This document shows positions 17,651 through 26,511 of a stretch of 64,000 nt of DNA, one piece after another. Both the position numbers and the translations under genes were made by a program. The number at the start of each line of letters is the position of its first letter. Within the stretch, counting starts at the first letter, position 1. The notes beneath the pieces are model-generated. The model ran no database searches and was not told the DNA's origin. It worked only from the letters and a program-made list of their open reading frames with translations. Origin of the DNA: Bradyrhizobium sp. NAS96.2 (GTDB lineage Bacteria; Pseudomonadota; Alphaproteobacteria; Rhizobiales; Xanthobacteraceae); assembly GCF_001908235.1 (NCBI RefSeq), contig NZ_LGHK01000100.1, positions 1-64,000 of the forward strand. Reading direction: 5' to 3'.

Positions 17651-18146
17651 GCTTGGCGCGCTGCTCGGGCGGCGTGTCGATCACGCTCTTCAGCGCGGCG
17701 GTCGCCTCCAGCACCCCCTTGTAGCCGTCATTGGCGAAGCGCAGCAGCAGCCGCAACTCGTCTTCGGTGTAGCTGCTCCAGACCTTGAGCATCGCCTCCT
17801 GCATCGGCACGTAGAACTTGCCGATCTCGGCGGCCTTTTCCTCGATCACCGAGATGAAGACCTTGCGGCGGTCGCTCTCGTCCCGCTCGCGGCGCACGTA
17901 ACCCGCCTTCTCCATCCGATCCACGACGCCCGTGATGGCGCCCGTGGTCAGCCCGGTCACCTCGGCGAGGCGGCCGGCGGTCACCCGCCCCTCCAGCAGC
18001 AGGATGTCCATGCATTCCATGTCGGAATTGGCGATTCCGGCAACTTCCGCAACGGCTTGGCCGTACATCACGCCCTGCGCGGATGACCGGCGCATCGCCT
18101 CCTCGAGTTCCTGCATCAGCGCTTCGCGCGACTTCGCACTTGACAA
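17622..18146 (-). CDS. MarR-family transcriptional repressor
   Basis: The 174-residue winged-helix protein has MECMDILLLEGRVTAGRLAE, VTGLTTGAITGVVDRMEKAG (recognition helix) and the wing YVRRERDESDRRKVFI, the MarR D-x-R-x-x-x-V signature. It diverges from the flavin monooxygenase gene at 18240, with a strong inverted repeat TATCTTA-N5-TAAGATA between them, so it very probably represses that gene and itself. The ligand may be an aromatic compound, as for many MarR/monooxygenase pairs, which is inference. Its 3' end overlaps the ligase gene tail to tail by 29 bases. Confidence 0.95.
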   Translation of the reverse strand: MSSAKSREALMQELEEAMRRSSAQGVMYGQAVAEVAGIANSDMECMDILLLEGRVTAGRLAEVTGLTTGAITGVVDRMEKAGYVRRERDESDRRKVFISVIEEKAAEIGKFYVPMQEAMLKVWSSYTEDELRLLLRFANDGYKGVLEATAALKSVIDTPPEQRAKLKMPPKSRR

Positions 18147-18157
18147 AGCTGCTCCTA

Positions 18158-18192
18158 TATCTTACTCGCCTAATATCTTACAAAATAAGATA
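18158..18192. promoter_or_regulatory. MarR operator: TATCTTA-N5-TAAGATA plus an extra half-site
   Basis: A perfect 7+5+7 inverted repeat stands at 18174-18192, and another TATCTTA lies 16 bases upstream at 18158-18164. The site is in the 93-base region between the divergent MarR and monooxygenase genes and is far more AT-rich than its surroundings. Binding there would block both promoters. Confidence 0.7.
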
Positions 18193-18239
18193 ATTAGCAA
18201 CTAACGTTTCGTAGCCCACACGGACGCATGGAGCAAGGC

Positions 18240-19439
18240 ATGACCTCACGTCCCCGTAAAGCTCTGATCATTGGCGCCGGCATCGCAGGTCCAGTGACCG
18301 CGATGTTCCTGGCCCGCGCCGGCATCGAGGCCGAGCTCTATGAAGCCTGGCCCTATTCCACCGGGATCGGCGGCGGCCTGCAGATCGCGCCCAACGGCAT
18401 GCATGTGCTGGCGGAGCTCGGCCTCGCCGACGAACTGATCCGCAACGGCTCGATCGCCGAATCGTTCGACTTCTATTCGCAGAACGGCAAGAAGCTCGGC
18501 TCGCTCAACCAGAACATGCAGCAGCGCTTCGGCCAGCCCGCGGTGAACATGTGCCGCGCGACCCTCAACGAGACGCTTATCGACAAGGCGTGGGGCTCCA
18601 ACGTCTCGGTGTTCTTCGAGAAGAAGCTGGTGAAGATCGAGGACCGCGGCGACCAGCCGGTCATCGCCTATTTCAACGACGGCACCACCGCCGAAGGCGA
18701 TTTCGTGATCGGCGCCGACGGCGTGCACTCGGCGGTGCGGCGGCACGTCATCCCCGACGGCCCGACGCCGTTCGACACCGGGCTGATCGGTTTCGGCGGA
18801 TTCGTGCCACGCGCCATGTTCGAGCGCCTCTCGATCGGCCAGAAGGTGGAGACCACGTTCGGGCAAAGCGGCTTCTTCGGCTACGGCCTGTGCAGCCCCG
18901 ATCCGGACACCGGCGGGATGTGGTGGAGCACGCAGCCATCGCACGGCATGACCGCGGCGGCGTATCGCCTGCAAAGCCAGGACGCGATCAGGCAGCATCT
19001 GCGCGAATTCCACGCCGGCTGGCACGCGCCGATCCCCGATATCATCGAGGCTGCCGAGAACATCGTGGTCACCGACACGCTCGACGTTGCCACGCTGCCG
19101 ACCTGGTCGCGCAAGCGGACGCTGCTGATCGGCGATGCCGCGCACGCCACCAGCCCGCATGCCGGCCAGGGCGCATCGCTCGCGCTGGAAGACGCGCTGC
19201 GGCTCGGCATCCTGATGCGCGACGGCCAGGAGCTCGGCCTGACATTCCAGGCCTTCGAGCACGAGCGGCGCCCGCGCGCCGAGAAGATCGTGGCGATCGC
19301 GCGCCGCAACGGCAACAGCAAGCGCGAGTTCAGCGCGACCGGCGCCTGGCTGCGCGATCACATGCTGAAGCTGCTGCTGCCAGTGTCGTCCAAGGGCATG
19401 GATTTCATGTACGCGTATAATCCGCGGGCGGCGGCATAG
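18240..19439 (+). CDS. FAD-dependent monooxygenase (aromatic hydroxylase family)
   Basis: The protein of about 399 residues has the three FAD motifs of group A flavin hydroxylases: GAGIAGPVTAMFLARAG near the N terminus (GxGxxG), the DG motif GADGVHSAVRR in the middle, and the GD motif LLIGDAAHATSPHAGQGA with SLALEDA near residue 300. These enzymes hydroxylate aromatic or related rings with NAD(P)H and O2. ATG 18240 is chosen because GGAG precedes it by six bases; ATG 18228 would add four residues. It is divergent from its likely repressor. The substrate is not evident. Confidence 0.92.
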   Translation: MTSRPRKALIIGAGIAGPVTAMFLARAGIEAELYEAWPYSTGIGGGLQIAPNGMHVLAELGLADELIRNGSIAESFDFYSQNGKKLGSLNQNMQQRFGQPAVNMCRATLNETLIDKAWGSNVSVFFEKKLVKIEDRGDQPVIAYFNDGTTAEGDFVIGADGVHSAVRRHVIPDGPTPFDTGLIGFGGFVPRAMFERLSIGQKVETTFGQSGFFGYGLCSPDPDTGGMWWSTQPSHGMTAAAYRLQSQDAIRQHLREFHAGWHAPIPDIIEAAENIVVTDTLDVATLPTWSRKRTLLIGDAAHATSPHAGQGASLALEDALRLGILMRDGQELGLTFQAFEHERRPRAEKIVAIARRNGNSKREFSATGAWLRDHMLKLLLPVSSKGMDFMYAYNPRAAA

Positions 19440-19446
19440 CCCCGGC

Positions 19447-19550
19447 TGTCATCAGCCGCGAATGCGGGTGATCCAGTACGCCGCGGCCTATCCGCCGAAA
19501 TACAGCCGTCTCTGGAATACTGGATCGCCCGGTCGAGCCGGGCGATGACA
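19447..19550. repeat. Palindromic intergenic repeat TCATC...GCGATGACA, copy 1
   Basis: The element contains GGTGATCCAGTACGCCGCGG, a middle TCTCTGGAATACTGGATC and a terminal CGCCCGGTCGAGCCGGGCG hairpin. A second copy with the same blocks is at 52442-52545. It lies between convergent genes and may act in transcript ends. Confidence 0.75.
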
Positions 19551-19569
19551 TCGAGCAAATTGCGAGAAG

Positions 19570-20745
19570 TTACTTCTCGACCTCGAAGGTCAGCCCGGCG
19601 TGGTCGACCAGGCGCTTGATCAGCTTACCTTGCATCGCAGCTCCCGGCGTCCAGAACCCGGGGGCGACGTCGGGCGTGTCGCGCAACAGGCAGATCGCGC
19701 ATTCCGAGATCATCTTCGAGGTCGAGCCATAGCCGGGATCGCGATCGCCCTTGATGCCGGCGCGGACCATGCGGCCGTCGGGCGCGACCGCGAGATAGAG
19801 CAGATCGTAGCGGCCGTTCTCGCGCTCTTCCTTGGACGGCCCCTCGCCCGGCTTCGGTGCGCTGGGACCGGTCTTCTCGGAATTCAGCGCCATCACCTTC
19901 TTTGCATTGGCCTCGCCCTTCTCGCCCGGGCCGGTCAGGACCATCTCGTCGTAGACGAAGTCCTTCCCGTAGGGAAAGCCCATCAGCATGTTGGAGCGGT
20001 GGACATTGCGCGTGTTGATCAGCGCCATCATGAACGGCGCGGTCCAGGAGTGCAGATCCTCCTCGTAAGCCGGCTTGCTGCCGCGCGGCTGCTTCGCCCC
20101 CTCGAAGCCCGGCGTCAGCGCGAAGGGATTGTTGAGGATCGCGACCAGGCTCAAGTCCTTGGCGACGGCATCGAAGGTCGCCTTGGCGCTCGCGGCCGTG
20201 CCGCCGGACAGCGTGCCGCGCATGTCGCGCACGCGGCCCTTGACGCGCTGCGCCGGCGCACCGAACACGCGCTTGGCTTCCTCCTGCACGAAGAACGCGC
20301 CGAGCTCGAACGGCACCGAGTCGAAGCCGCAGGAGAACACGATGCGCGCGCCGCTGGCGTTTGCCGCGGCTTCATACTTGTCGATCATCTGCCGCATCCA
20401 GACCGGCTCGCCGCAAAGATCGAAATAATCGGTGCCGCTTTCCACGCAGGCCGCGATCAGCTCATTGCCATAGAGCTGATACGGACCGACCGTCGAAATG
20501 ACCGACTTGGTCTGCGCCAGCATCGCCTTCAGCGACGCGGCATCGCTGGCATCGGCAACGATCAAGGGCGTGTCGGCGGGCGCGCCGATCGCATCGCGAA
20601 CCGAGGCGAGCTTGTCCTTGCTGCGCCCGGCCATCGCCCATTTCAGGCTGCCGTCGCGATAATGCGCCGCGAGATACTCGGCGACGAGCTGGCCGGTGAA
20701 GCCGGTCGCACCGTAGACGACGATGTCGAGTTTCGACGAGGACAT
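19570..20745 (-). CDS. Saccharopine dehydrogenase-like / trans-acting enoyl reductase family protein
   Basis: The 391-residue protein begins with a Rossmann fold, VVYGATGFTGQLVAEYLAAH, followed by AGRSKDKL and VISTVGPYQLYGNELIAAC, and VFSCGFDSVPFELG. This is the pattern of the saccharopine dehydrogenase NADP-binding family that includes mycobacterial trans-acting enoyl reductases. True saccharopine dehydrogenase activity is unlikely; reduction of a lipid or polyketide double bond is one possibility. It is the first of three minus-strand genes with no clear common pathway. Confidence 0.88.
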   Translation of the reverse strand: MSSSKLDIVVYGATGFTGQLVAEYLAAHYRDGSLKWAMAGRSKDKLASVRDAIGAPADTPLIVADASDAASLKAMLAQTKSVISTVGPYQLYGNELIAACVESGTDYFDLCGEPVWMRQMIDKYEAAANASGARIVFSCGFDSVPFELGAFFVQEEAKRVFGAPAQRVKGRVRDMRGTLSGGTAASAKATFDAVAKDLSLVAILNNPFALTPGFEGAKQPRGSKPAYEEDLHSWTAPFMMALINTRNVHRSNMLMGFPYGKDFVYDEMVLTGPGEKGEANAKKVMALNSEKTGPSAPKPGEGPSKEERENGRYDLLYLAVAPDGRMVRAGIKGDRDPGYGSTSKMISECAICLLRDTPDVAPGFWTPGAAMQGKLIKRLVDHAGLTFEVEK

Positions 20746-20838
20746 GGATCAGGCTCCCTGCGCAGCAAAGTTGGGCGCCCTTTTGTCATCGCGGGCGCGG
20801 CGACGCAATCCGCTATTTCTTGCCGCTATTTCTTGGCC

Positions 20839-21621
20839 CTAATTCTTGTAAGACACCCCCATGCCGGCGCGTACGTCGGCCTGGATCCCATAGGGTGCGA
20901 TCGGATAGCGCAGGCCGTTCTTGGCGAGTTGCTTCATGCCCGCGATCGCCTTCACCAGATAGGCCGGTGGCAGCGCCATCAGCATCTCCTCGTCGGGCAC
21001 GCCGCCGTAGCGGCGCTCGGCGAAGCACGGCAACGACAGGCTCGGCTCGCCGGTCTTCAGCGCCCGCCCCCACGAATCCGCGCACGCGGTCTCGCCGACC
21101 ACGCCCCATTCGAACTTCTTGTAGCCGGTGTACTGCAGCCCGTTGATCAGGATGATCATCTGCCCCGGCGTCGCATAGACCAGGCAGATGTCCGGCGGAT
21201 TGAGACGGCCGCTGGTCAGCGGGCTCACCGCCATCGCCTGGTACTGGCCATACGGCACCACGTCGAGCGCCTCCTGGCGCTTGCGCGCGTCTTCGGCGGT
21301 GCCGTGCCAGACGCCGACATAGTTCTCGCCGGCGAGCCACTTCTCGTCCTGCGGCGCGAGCCCGATCACCGCGCGGCATTGCGCGCCGACCAGATCGTCG
21401 CCGGTGATGCCGACGGTCCAGCCGAGCCGCGAGGCCATGCTGACGATCTGGTCCGTGGTGTGCACCGCCGACGGACGGCGGATCTTCGGGATCGCCTCCA
21501 TCTCCTCGACGCGGGCGAACATCTTGATGCCGATGACCGTGGTCTTCAGCCGCAGCAGATTGTTCAGATCCGCGACGATTGCGCCGAGGTCGAGCTGTTC
21601 CGGCGGTGTCTGCTGTTGCAT
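20839..21621 (-). CDS. DUF169 family protein
   Basis: A protein of 260 residues. The LRLKTTVIGIKMFARVEEM opening, the CRAVIGLAPQDEKW segment, MAVSPLTSGRLNPPDICLVY and the ADSWGRALKTGEPSLSLPC block with a conserved cysteine match the DUF169 family, whose function is uncertain. ATG 21621 is used because GGGAG stands eight bases before it; ATG 21636 is possible. No membrane segment or signal is visible. Upstream is a YdcF-like gene on the same strand, 87 bases away. Confidence 0.85.
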   Translation of the reverse strand: MQQQTPPEQLDLGAIVADLNNLLRLKTTVIGIKMFARVEEMEAIPKIRRPSAVHTTDQIVSMASRLGWTVGITGDDLVGAQCRAVIGLAPQDEKWLAGENYVGVWHGTAEDARKRQEALDVVPYGQYQAMAVSPLTSGRLNPPDICLVYATPGQMIILINGLQYTGYKKFEWGVVGETACADSWGRALKTGEPSLSLPCFAERRYGGVPDEEMLMALPPAYLVKAIAGMKQLAKNGLRYPIAPYGIQADVRAGMGVSYKN

Positions 21622-21708
21622 GGCGTGAACTCCCATGATCGGCAGCTTGGCGCTGCCTGTTGGTGGGATGTTAGCTGGATTGGTCGACGGAAGCGACCGG
21701 CTCGTCGC

Positions 21709-22503
21709 TCAACGCGGGCCCGGTCCCGGCAGCAAATCGTCGGTTTTGCCGGCCAGATGATAGGCCAGCAGCCCGATCCACTCCCGTGTGCCGAGATCGG
21801 TGCGCGACAAGCCCTCGATCGAAAGCGTCGCAAAACTGAAGACATTGCCGACGCGCCAGTCGACCGGATAGGCCTCGACGTTGAATCCCGCCTTGCGGAA
21901 CAGCCCGACCGAGCGCGGCATGTGATAGGCCGAGGTGACGAGCAGCCAGCGCTCGCCCGGCTTGGGATCGACCAGCGCCTTGGAGAGCTCGGCGTTCTCC
22001 ACCGTGTTGCGCGAGCGGCGCTCGATGATCAACCGCGACCTGGCAATGCCGAGGCTCTCGAACATCTCGGCGGCATAGTCGGCCTCGCGCGCATCATTCG
22101 AGATCAGGTTCGCGCTGCCGCCGGTGAACACGAGGCGCGCGTTCGGATACCTGCGCGCCAGCGCCGCCGCCGCGATGACGCGATCGGCCGCACTGCGCAC
22201 GACAGGCGTCGCATGCGCGACCGACAGATCGGCATCGATCGAGCCGCCAAGCACGATGATGCCGTCGGGCGCGCCGCGCGAGGCGTCCCATGGCGGGAAG
22301 CGCTGCTCCAGCGTTGAGATCAGGACATTGCCGAGCGGCGAGAAGCCGCAGATCGCAAGCAGCAGCAGCGCGACAACCATCAACCTGCGGCCGAGACGCG
22401 CAAACCGCGTCAGCAGCAGCACGGCGCCGATCACGCCGATCCCGATCAGGAAATTGATCGGCAGCAGCATGATGCCGAGCGTCTTGGAGAGCACAAAAAA
22501 CAA
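21709..22503 (-). CDS. YdcF/ElyC/SanA family membrane protein (DUF218)
   Basis: The 264-residue protein has two N-terminal membrane segments (about residues 8-32 and 40-58) followed by a DUF218 domain: DGIIVLGGSIDAD, VFTGGSANL, READYAAEMFESLGI, ERRSRNTVENAELS and LLVTSAYHMPRS. E. coli ElyC and SanA of this family act in envelope integrity and peptidoglycan precursor metabolism. The role here is not shown by its neighbours. Confidence 0.9.
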   Translation of the reverse strand: MFFVLSKTLGIMLLPINFLIGIGVIGAVLLLTRFARLGRRLMVVALLLLAICGFSPLGNVLISTLEQRFPPWDASRGAPDGIIVLGGSIDADLSVAHATPVVRSAADRVIAAAALARRYPNARLVFTGGSANLISNDAREADYAAEMFESLGIARSRLIIERRSRNTVENAELSKALVDPKPGERWLLVTSAYHMPRSVGLFRKAGFNVEAYPVDWRVGNVFSFATLSIEGLSRTDLGTREWIGLLAYHLAGKTDDLLPGPGPR

Positions 22504-22569
22504 GGGAAGCCTCTGCGAAGTTCTGCTACAGCGTCATACGCTGCTGGGAAACTAATCAAAAGCCGTCAC

Positions 22570-23511
22570 ATGACCCATCATCATCTGAAGTCCAGTCCCG
22601 AAACCTGCCATTGCGGCTTCTTTGACGCCAAGCTGAAGCCGGTCCTCACGATCGCGAGCGGCGACGAGATCACGATCGAAACCGTCAACGGCACGCCGGA
22701 GGTCGTACCCGACCGCGAGAAATTCCACGTGCCGCCGGAATTGGCCGACATCCATGCCAGGAACGCGCGGCCGGTGCCTGGACATATCCTGACAGGCCCG
22801 GTCGCCGTCGAAGGCGCGCAACCAGGCGATGTGTTGCAGATCGATATTCTCGACGTGCAGCTCCGGCAGGATTGGGGCTTCAACGTCATCAAGCCGTTGT
22901 CCGGCACCCTGCCCGACGATTTCGACGAGGTGCGGCTGCTCAACATCCCACTCGATCGCGAGCGCATGGTGGGCCGCCTGCCCTGGGGCCTCGACCTGCC
23001 GCTCAGGCCGTTCTTTGGCGTGATGGGCGTCGCGCCCCCGCCGGCCTGGGGTCTCATCACCTCGCTGATCCCGCGCGCGATGGGCGGCAATCTCGACAAC
23101 AAGGAGCTCGGTCCCGGTGCGACGCTGTATCTGCCGGTGTTCGTACCGGGCGCGCTGTTCTCCTGCGGCGACGGCCATGGCGTGCAGGGCGACGGCGAGG
23201 TCTGCGTCACCGCGATCGAGACCGCGCTCACCGGCCGCTTCCGCCTGACCGTGCGCAACGACCTCAAGTTCACCTATCCGCGGGCCGAGACCGCGGACCA
23301 TTACATCACCATGGCGATGGATCCCGATCTCGACCAATGCGCGATGCGGGCGCTGCGCGACATGATCGTGCTGCTCGGCGAGAAGCGGAATCTCTCCCGC
23401 GAGGACGCCTACACGCTGTGCAGCCTGGCCGCCGACCTGCGGGTCACCCAGACGGTCAACGGCTCCAAGGGCATTCACTGCATGATCGCCAAATCGGTCG
23501 TTCACGGCTGA
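22570..23511 (+). CDS. Acetamidase/formamidase family hydrolase
   Basis: The 313-residue protein shows family features: an N-terminal segment with SGDEITIETVNG, GHILTGPVAVEGAQPGDVLQ, the central FFGVMGVAPPP, GGNLDNKELGPGATLYLPVF and CGDGHGVQGDGEVCVTAIE. The family hydrolyses short amides with release of ammonia. ATG 22570 precedes a His-rich start MTHHHL. It is adjacent to, and in the same direction as, an acyl-CoA synthetase 82 bases downstream, but the link is unproven. Confidence 0.9.
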   Translation: MTHHHLKSSPETCHCGFFDAKLKPVLTIASGDEITIETVNGTPEVVPDREKFHVPPELADIHARNARPVPGHILTGPVAVEGAQPGDVLQIDILDVQLRQDWGFNVIKPLSGTLPDDFDEVRLLNIPLDRERMVGRLPWGLDLPLRPFFGVMGVAPPPAWGLITSLIPRAMGGNLDNKELGPGATLYLPVFVPGALFSCGDGHGVQGDGEVCVTAIETALTGRFRLTVRNDLKFTYPRAETADHYITMAMDPDLDQCAMRALRDMIVLLGEKRNLSREDAYTLCSLAADLRVTQTVNGSKGIHCMIAKSVVHG

Positions 23512-23593
23512 CAACCAGTCGATAAGCCGCACTTGTGTTCGGCAAGCGCGGCTCGATACAATCTCCGTCCCAACGAAACAAAAATGGACGGGG

Positions 23594-25426
23594 ATGGATA
23601 TGCTGAAGGACAGGCTTTCGCCGGCCGACGAGGCTGCGCGCGACAAGGAGATGCAGGAGACGCTCGCCGCCTGCCCGCGCATCCTCGATCTCATCGCCCG
23701 CGGCCCGCAGGGGGCGCCGGACGCCGAAGCTGCGATCTATCTGCGCTCGCCGCTCGATCCCAACCCGGTCGTGATTTCGAACGATCAGCTGATGGGCTGC
23801 ATCAAGGCGGCCGAATCCTATTTCCGCGGCCAAGGCATCGGCAAGGATGATGCGGTGGCGATCCTGCTGCCCGCCTGTCCGGCCAGCATCGTCGCGATCT
23901 TTGGCGCCGCCGCCTGCGGGGTCGCCGAGCCGCTCAACCTGCTGTTCACGCGGGAGGCGATCACAGCCCAGCTCAATGCCATCAATGCGAAGCTGCTGAT
24001 CGCGCCGCCGCCGGGAATGCCGGGCGGGCTCTATGAGCGGGTCGAGGGGCTGCAGCGCGAGGTGCCCTCGCTCAAGCGCATCGTGATCGCGCCGCTCGAC
24101 GGCAGCATTTCCTTCGACGGCGAGGTGCTGCGGCCTGATCCGGCCTGGCGCGACGACTACGGCAAGTCGAGCGACATGAGCGAGGCCGACCGTGTCGCGG
24201 TGATGCTGCCGACCGGGGGCACCACCGGTCATCCCAAGGTGGCGCGGCTCACCAACCGCGCGATGGTCGCCTCCACCTTGTCCTCGCGGATGGCACTCGA
24301 CTTCCACCGCGGCGAACGTGCGATGATCACGATGCCGCTGTTCCATGTCGGCGGCCTGTTCTGCACGACGGCCAATTGCCTGGCGGCCGGCACGACGATC
24401 TTCATCCCCGGCCCCGCCGGCGCGCGCGATCCGGCGCTGATCACGCATTTCTGGAAGATCATCGAGAAATACCGCGTCAACATCTCCGGCAACGTGCCGA
24501 CCACGCTCGGCGCGCTGGCCGACATCCCGGTCGCGGACAGCGACATCTCGACCCTGCGCGTCACCGCCACCGGCGCCTCGATCTGCCCGCCGGAAATCGA
24601 ACGGCGCTATCTTGCGACCTGGGGCGGTCCCTGCATCCAGCAGCTCTACGGCATGACCGAGCTTGCCGGCGCCATCACCCATGACGTCCACGGCGTGAAG
24701 CCGCGCGCCGAAAGCGTCGGCACCCGCAATCCACTGGTCGAGCTCGCGATCCTCGAGGGCGGCAAGCTGCACACCGGGCCGTGGCCCTCGCCGGTCGGCG
24801 AGCTCCTGACCAGGGGCCCGCAGGTGTTCGCCGGTTACGTCGACAAGAAGCAGACCGAAGAGGCGTTCCGCGACGGCTGGCTGCGCACCGGCGACATCTG
24901 CCGCATCGATGCCGACGGCTTCGTCTACATCATGGGCCGCGCCAAGGACGTCATCATCCGCGGCGGCCACAACATCGACCCGCGCGCGATCGAAGACGCC
25001 GCGCTGGCGTTTCCAGGCGTCGCACTGGCCGCGGCGGTCGGACGCCCCGACAGTTATGCCGGCGAAGTGCCGATGCTGTTCGTCTCGGCGCAGCCCGGCG
25101 CGCATATCGATCCGCAGGCGCTCGCCGCTTTCGTGCAGGACAACATCCTGGAGCCGCCGGCGCGCCCGCGCGTGGTGTCGGTGATTGCGGAGATGCCGGT
25201 CACGCCGGTCGGCAAGATCTTCAAGCCGAAGCTGCGCGAGATCGCCGCCGGCGAGGCTGCGCGCGAGCTGCTGGCGCGGGAAGGATTGTCCGGCGAGGTC
25301 CGTGTGGAGGCCATCACCGACCCGTCCCGGGGCCTGTACCTGAGCGTGACCGCGCCCGCGGACCAGGCCGAAACGGCTGAGCGGCTTCTCAAGACGTTCC
25401 CGGTCAAGGTCGAGTTGCGCGCCTAA
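23594..25426 (+). CDS. Acyl-CoA synthetase (AMP-forming)
   Basis: The 610-residue ANL-family enzyme activates a carboxylic acid to its acyl-CoA through an acyl-AMP. Visible motifs are the P-loop PTGGTTGHPKVARL (about residue 204), YGMTE (about 351), RTGDICRID (about 432), GRAKDVIIRGGHNIDPRAIED (about 448), and the catalytic lysine in PVGKIFKP (about 539). The N-terminal extension and TGGTT in place of SGTT fit a fatty- or aryl-acyl-CoA synthetase of unknown substrate. A weak terminator hairpin follows at 25460. Confidence 0.94.
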   Translation: MDMLKDRLSPADEAARDKEMQETLAACPRILDLIARGPQGAPDAEAAIYLRSPLDPNPVVISNDQLMGCIKAAESYFRGQGIGKDDAVAILLPACPASIVAIFGAAACGVAEPLNLLFTREAITAQLNAINAKLLIAPPPGMPGGLYERVEGLQREVPSLKRIVIAPLDGSISFDGEVLRPDPAWRDDYGKSSDMSEADRVAVMLPTGGTTGHPKVARLTNRAMVASTLSSRMALDFHRGERAMITMPLFHVGGLFCTTANCLAAGTTIFIPGPAGARDPALITHFWKIIEKYRVNISGNVPTTLGALADIPVADSDISTLRVTATGASICPPEIERRYLATWGGPCIQQLYGMTELAGAITHDVHGVKPRAESVGTRNPLVELAILEGGKLHTGPWPSPVGELLTRGPQVFAGYVDKKQTEEAFRDGWLRTGDICRIDADGFVYIMGRAKDVIIRGGHNIDPRAIEDAALAFPGVALAAAVGRPDSYAGEVPMLFVSAQPGAHIDPQALAAFVQDNILEPPARPRVVSVIAEMPVTPVGKIFKPKLREIAAGEAARELLAREGLSGEVRVEAITDPSRGLYLSVTAPADQAETAERLLKTFPVKVELRA

Positions 25427-25459
25427 CCCGTTAATATACTTAAATAATCTTATCCCGAC

Positions 25460-25500
25460 GCCGCGCCGGAATCGATCTCCGGCGCGGCTGTTCGCATTTT
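25460..25500 (+). terminator. Hairpin after the acyl-CoA synthetase gene
   Basis: The stem GCCGCGCCGG / CCGGCGCGGC (25460-25469 and 25479-25488) has a nine-base loop. The following tract TGTTCGCATTTT is only moderately T-rich, so it is a likely but not ideal intrinsic terminator. Confidence 0.45.
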
Positions 25501-25531
25501 GTGGCCGGTGGCTTGACGAACTGCCACATCC

Positions 25532-25551
25532 CTAAATAGACTCTAAATAGA
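25532..25551. promoter_or_regulatory. Tandem 9-bp direct repeat CTAAATAGA, candidate autoregulatory site
   Basis: CTAAATAGA occurs at 25532-25540 and again at 25543-25551, a period of 11 bp. A TTGACG box lies at 25513-25518 with TAGACT at 25537 (18-base spacing), so the repeats cover the likely -10 region of the small gene at 25591. Ribbon-helix-helix repressors commonly bind such arrays. Confidence 0.5.
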
Positions 25552-25590
25552 TACTTTTCAGTACAGGCGTTCAGGGTTAAGCGTTTCTTC

Positions 25591-25791
25591 ATGGCTACGG
25601 AAAAGGCCGAAACCGACCGCGTCCCGGTCACACTGGCGCTCTCGACCATTGGTTACCTCGAGAAGCTGGTGAGACAGGGCACCCACGGCACGAGCGTCCC
25701 GGGCGTTGCACGGACATTGATCGAGGAAGGCATTCGACTCGCCATCAAGGACGGGTTGCTTGCAATCCGCGATAACGGCCGCACGCCCTGA
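25591..25791 (+). CDS. Small ribbon-helix-helix-like protein
   Basis: The 66-residue protein has VPVTLALSTIGYLEKLVRQG followed by SVPGVARTLIEEGIRLAIKD. A beta strand, then a helix-turn-helix with the hydrophobic pattern and a late glycine-rich turn, resembles CopG/Arc-type RHH DNA-binding proteins. It lacks a recognisable toxin partner. It is followed by the GcrA-family gene about 100 bases downstream in the same direction, and its promoter region carries a tandem 9-bp repeat. The DNA-binding role is inferred from pattern only. Confidence 0.7.
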   Translation: MATEKAETDRVPVTLALSTIGYLEKLVRQGTHGTSVPGVARTLIEEGIRLAIKDGLLAIRDNGRTP

Positions 25792-25894
25792 GAGCATGAT
25801 CCTCGCGACAAACGCGGAGCGTTTGCGCGGAGCTCAAGAGACAAGGGGCGTATGTGCCGGCGCGGCGGTTCAACACAGAACGTGGAACCGTCAG

Positions 25895-26362
25895 ATGATT
25901 GTCAACCAAGAGACCTGGACGCCGGAGCGCGTCGACCAACTCAAGATCTACTTTGAAGCCGGCCTCTCCTGCCGCGACATCGCCGTCAATATCGGCGTCA
26001 GCCGCAATGCGGTGATCGGCAAGCTGTCGCGGCTGAACCTCACCCGCACGACGCCGGACGAACGCAGGGCGCGGCGGAAGAAAGCCACCGCGCACGCCGC
26101 GCAACGGGCGACCGCGAAGCAGCAGCTCCGGCTGCTCCAGGCGGTCTACGAGCCGGAGCCCGACGATGCGCCTGTTGTCAGCGTCAACAGCTGCTCGCTG
26201 TTCGAATTGAGCGAGCAGCGCTGCCGCTGGCCGATCAGCAGCCCGGGCGCCGATGATTTCTGCTTCTGCGGCAACACGCCGCTCGGCGGCATGCCCTATT
26301 GCTCAGGGCATTACCGCCTCGCCTATCAGGCTGGGTCGCGCCAGCGCGCGATGCGCGGGTAG
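25895..26362 (+). CDS. GcrA-family cell-cycle regulator
   Basis: The 155-residue protein has an N-terminal helix-turn-helix, WTPERVDQLKIYFEAGLS followed by CRDIAVNIGVSRNAVIGKL, and a C-terminal domain with CRWPISSPGADDFCFCG and YCSGHYRLAYQ, the standard GcrA cysteine/histidine pattern. GcrA binds sigma70 and methylated promoters to drive cell-cycle genes in Caulobacter. The longer MIVNQE N terminus suggests a paralogue rather than the core GcrA. ATG 25895 is used; the frame upstream of it runs into the preceding gene and a repeat-like segment (25792-25833). Confidence 0.92.
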   Translation: MIVNQETWTPERVDQLKIYFEAGLSCRDIAVNIGVSRNAVIGKLSRLNLTRTTPDERRARRKKATAHAAQRATAKQQLRLLQAVYEPEPDDAPVVSVNSCSLFELSEQRCRWPISSPGADDFCFCGNTPLGGMPYCSGHYRLAYQAGSRQRAMRG

Positions 26363-26387
26363 TTGATAGCAACTCGGAAGCGCCGAT

Positions 26388-26494
26388 CCCGTCATCCTGA
26401 GGAGGCCGCAACGCGGCCGTCTCGAAGGATCGACGGCCACTAACCCTGCCGTGCATGCTTCGAGACGCGCGTTCCGCGCTCCTCAGTATGACGG
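26388..26494. repeat. Palindromic repeat CCGTCATCCTGAGG...CCTCAG-ATGACGG, copy 1
   Basis: The ends CCCGTCATCCTGAGG and CCTCAGTATGACGG pair over about 107 bases, with internal TCTCGAAGGAT and CTTCGAGA. A second copy is at 41522-41641. It lies between the convergent GcrA and SDR genes. Confidence 0.8.
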
Positions 26495-26511
26495 ATTTCA
26501 CGAGGTGCCGA

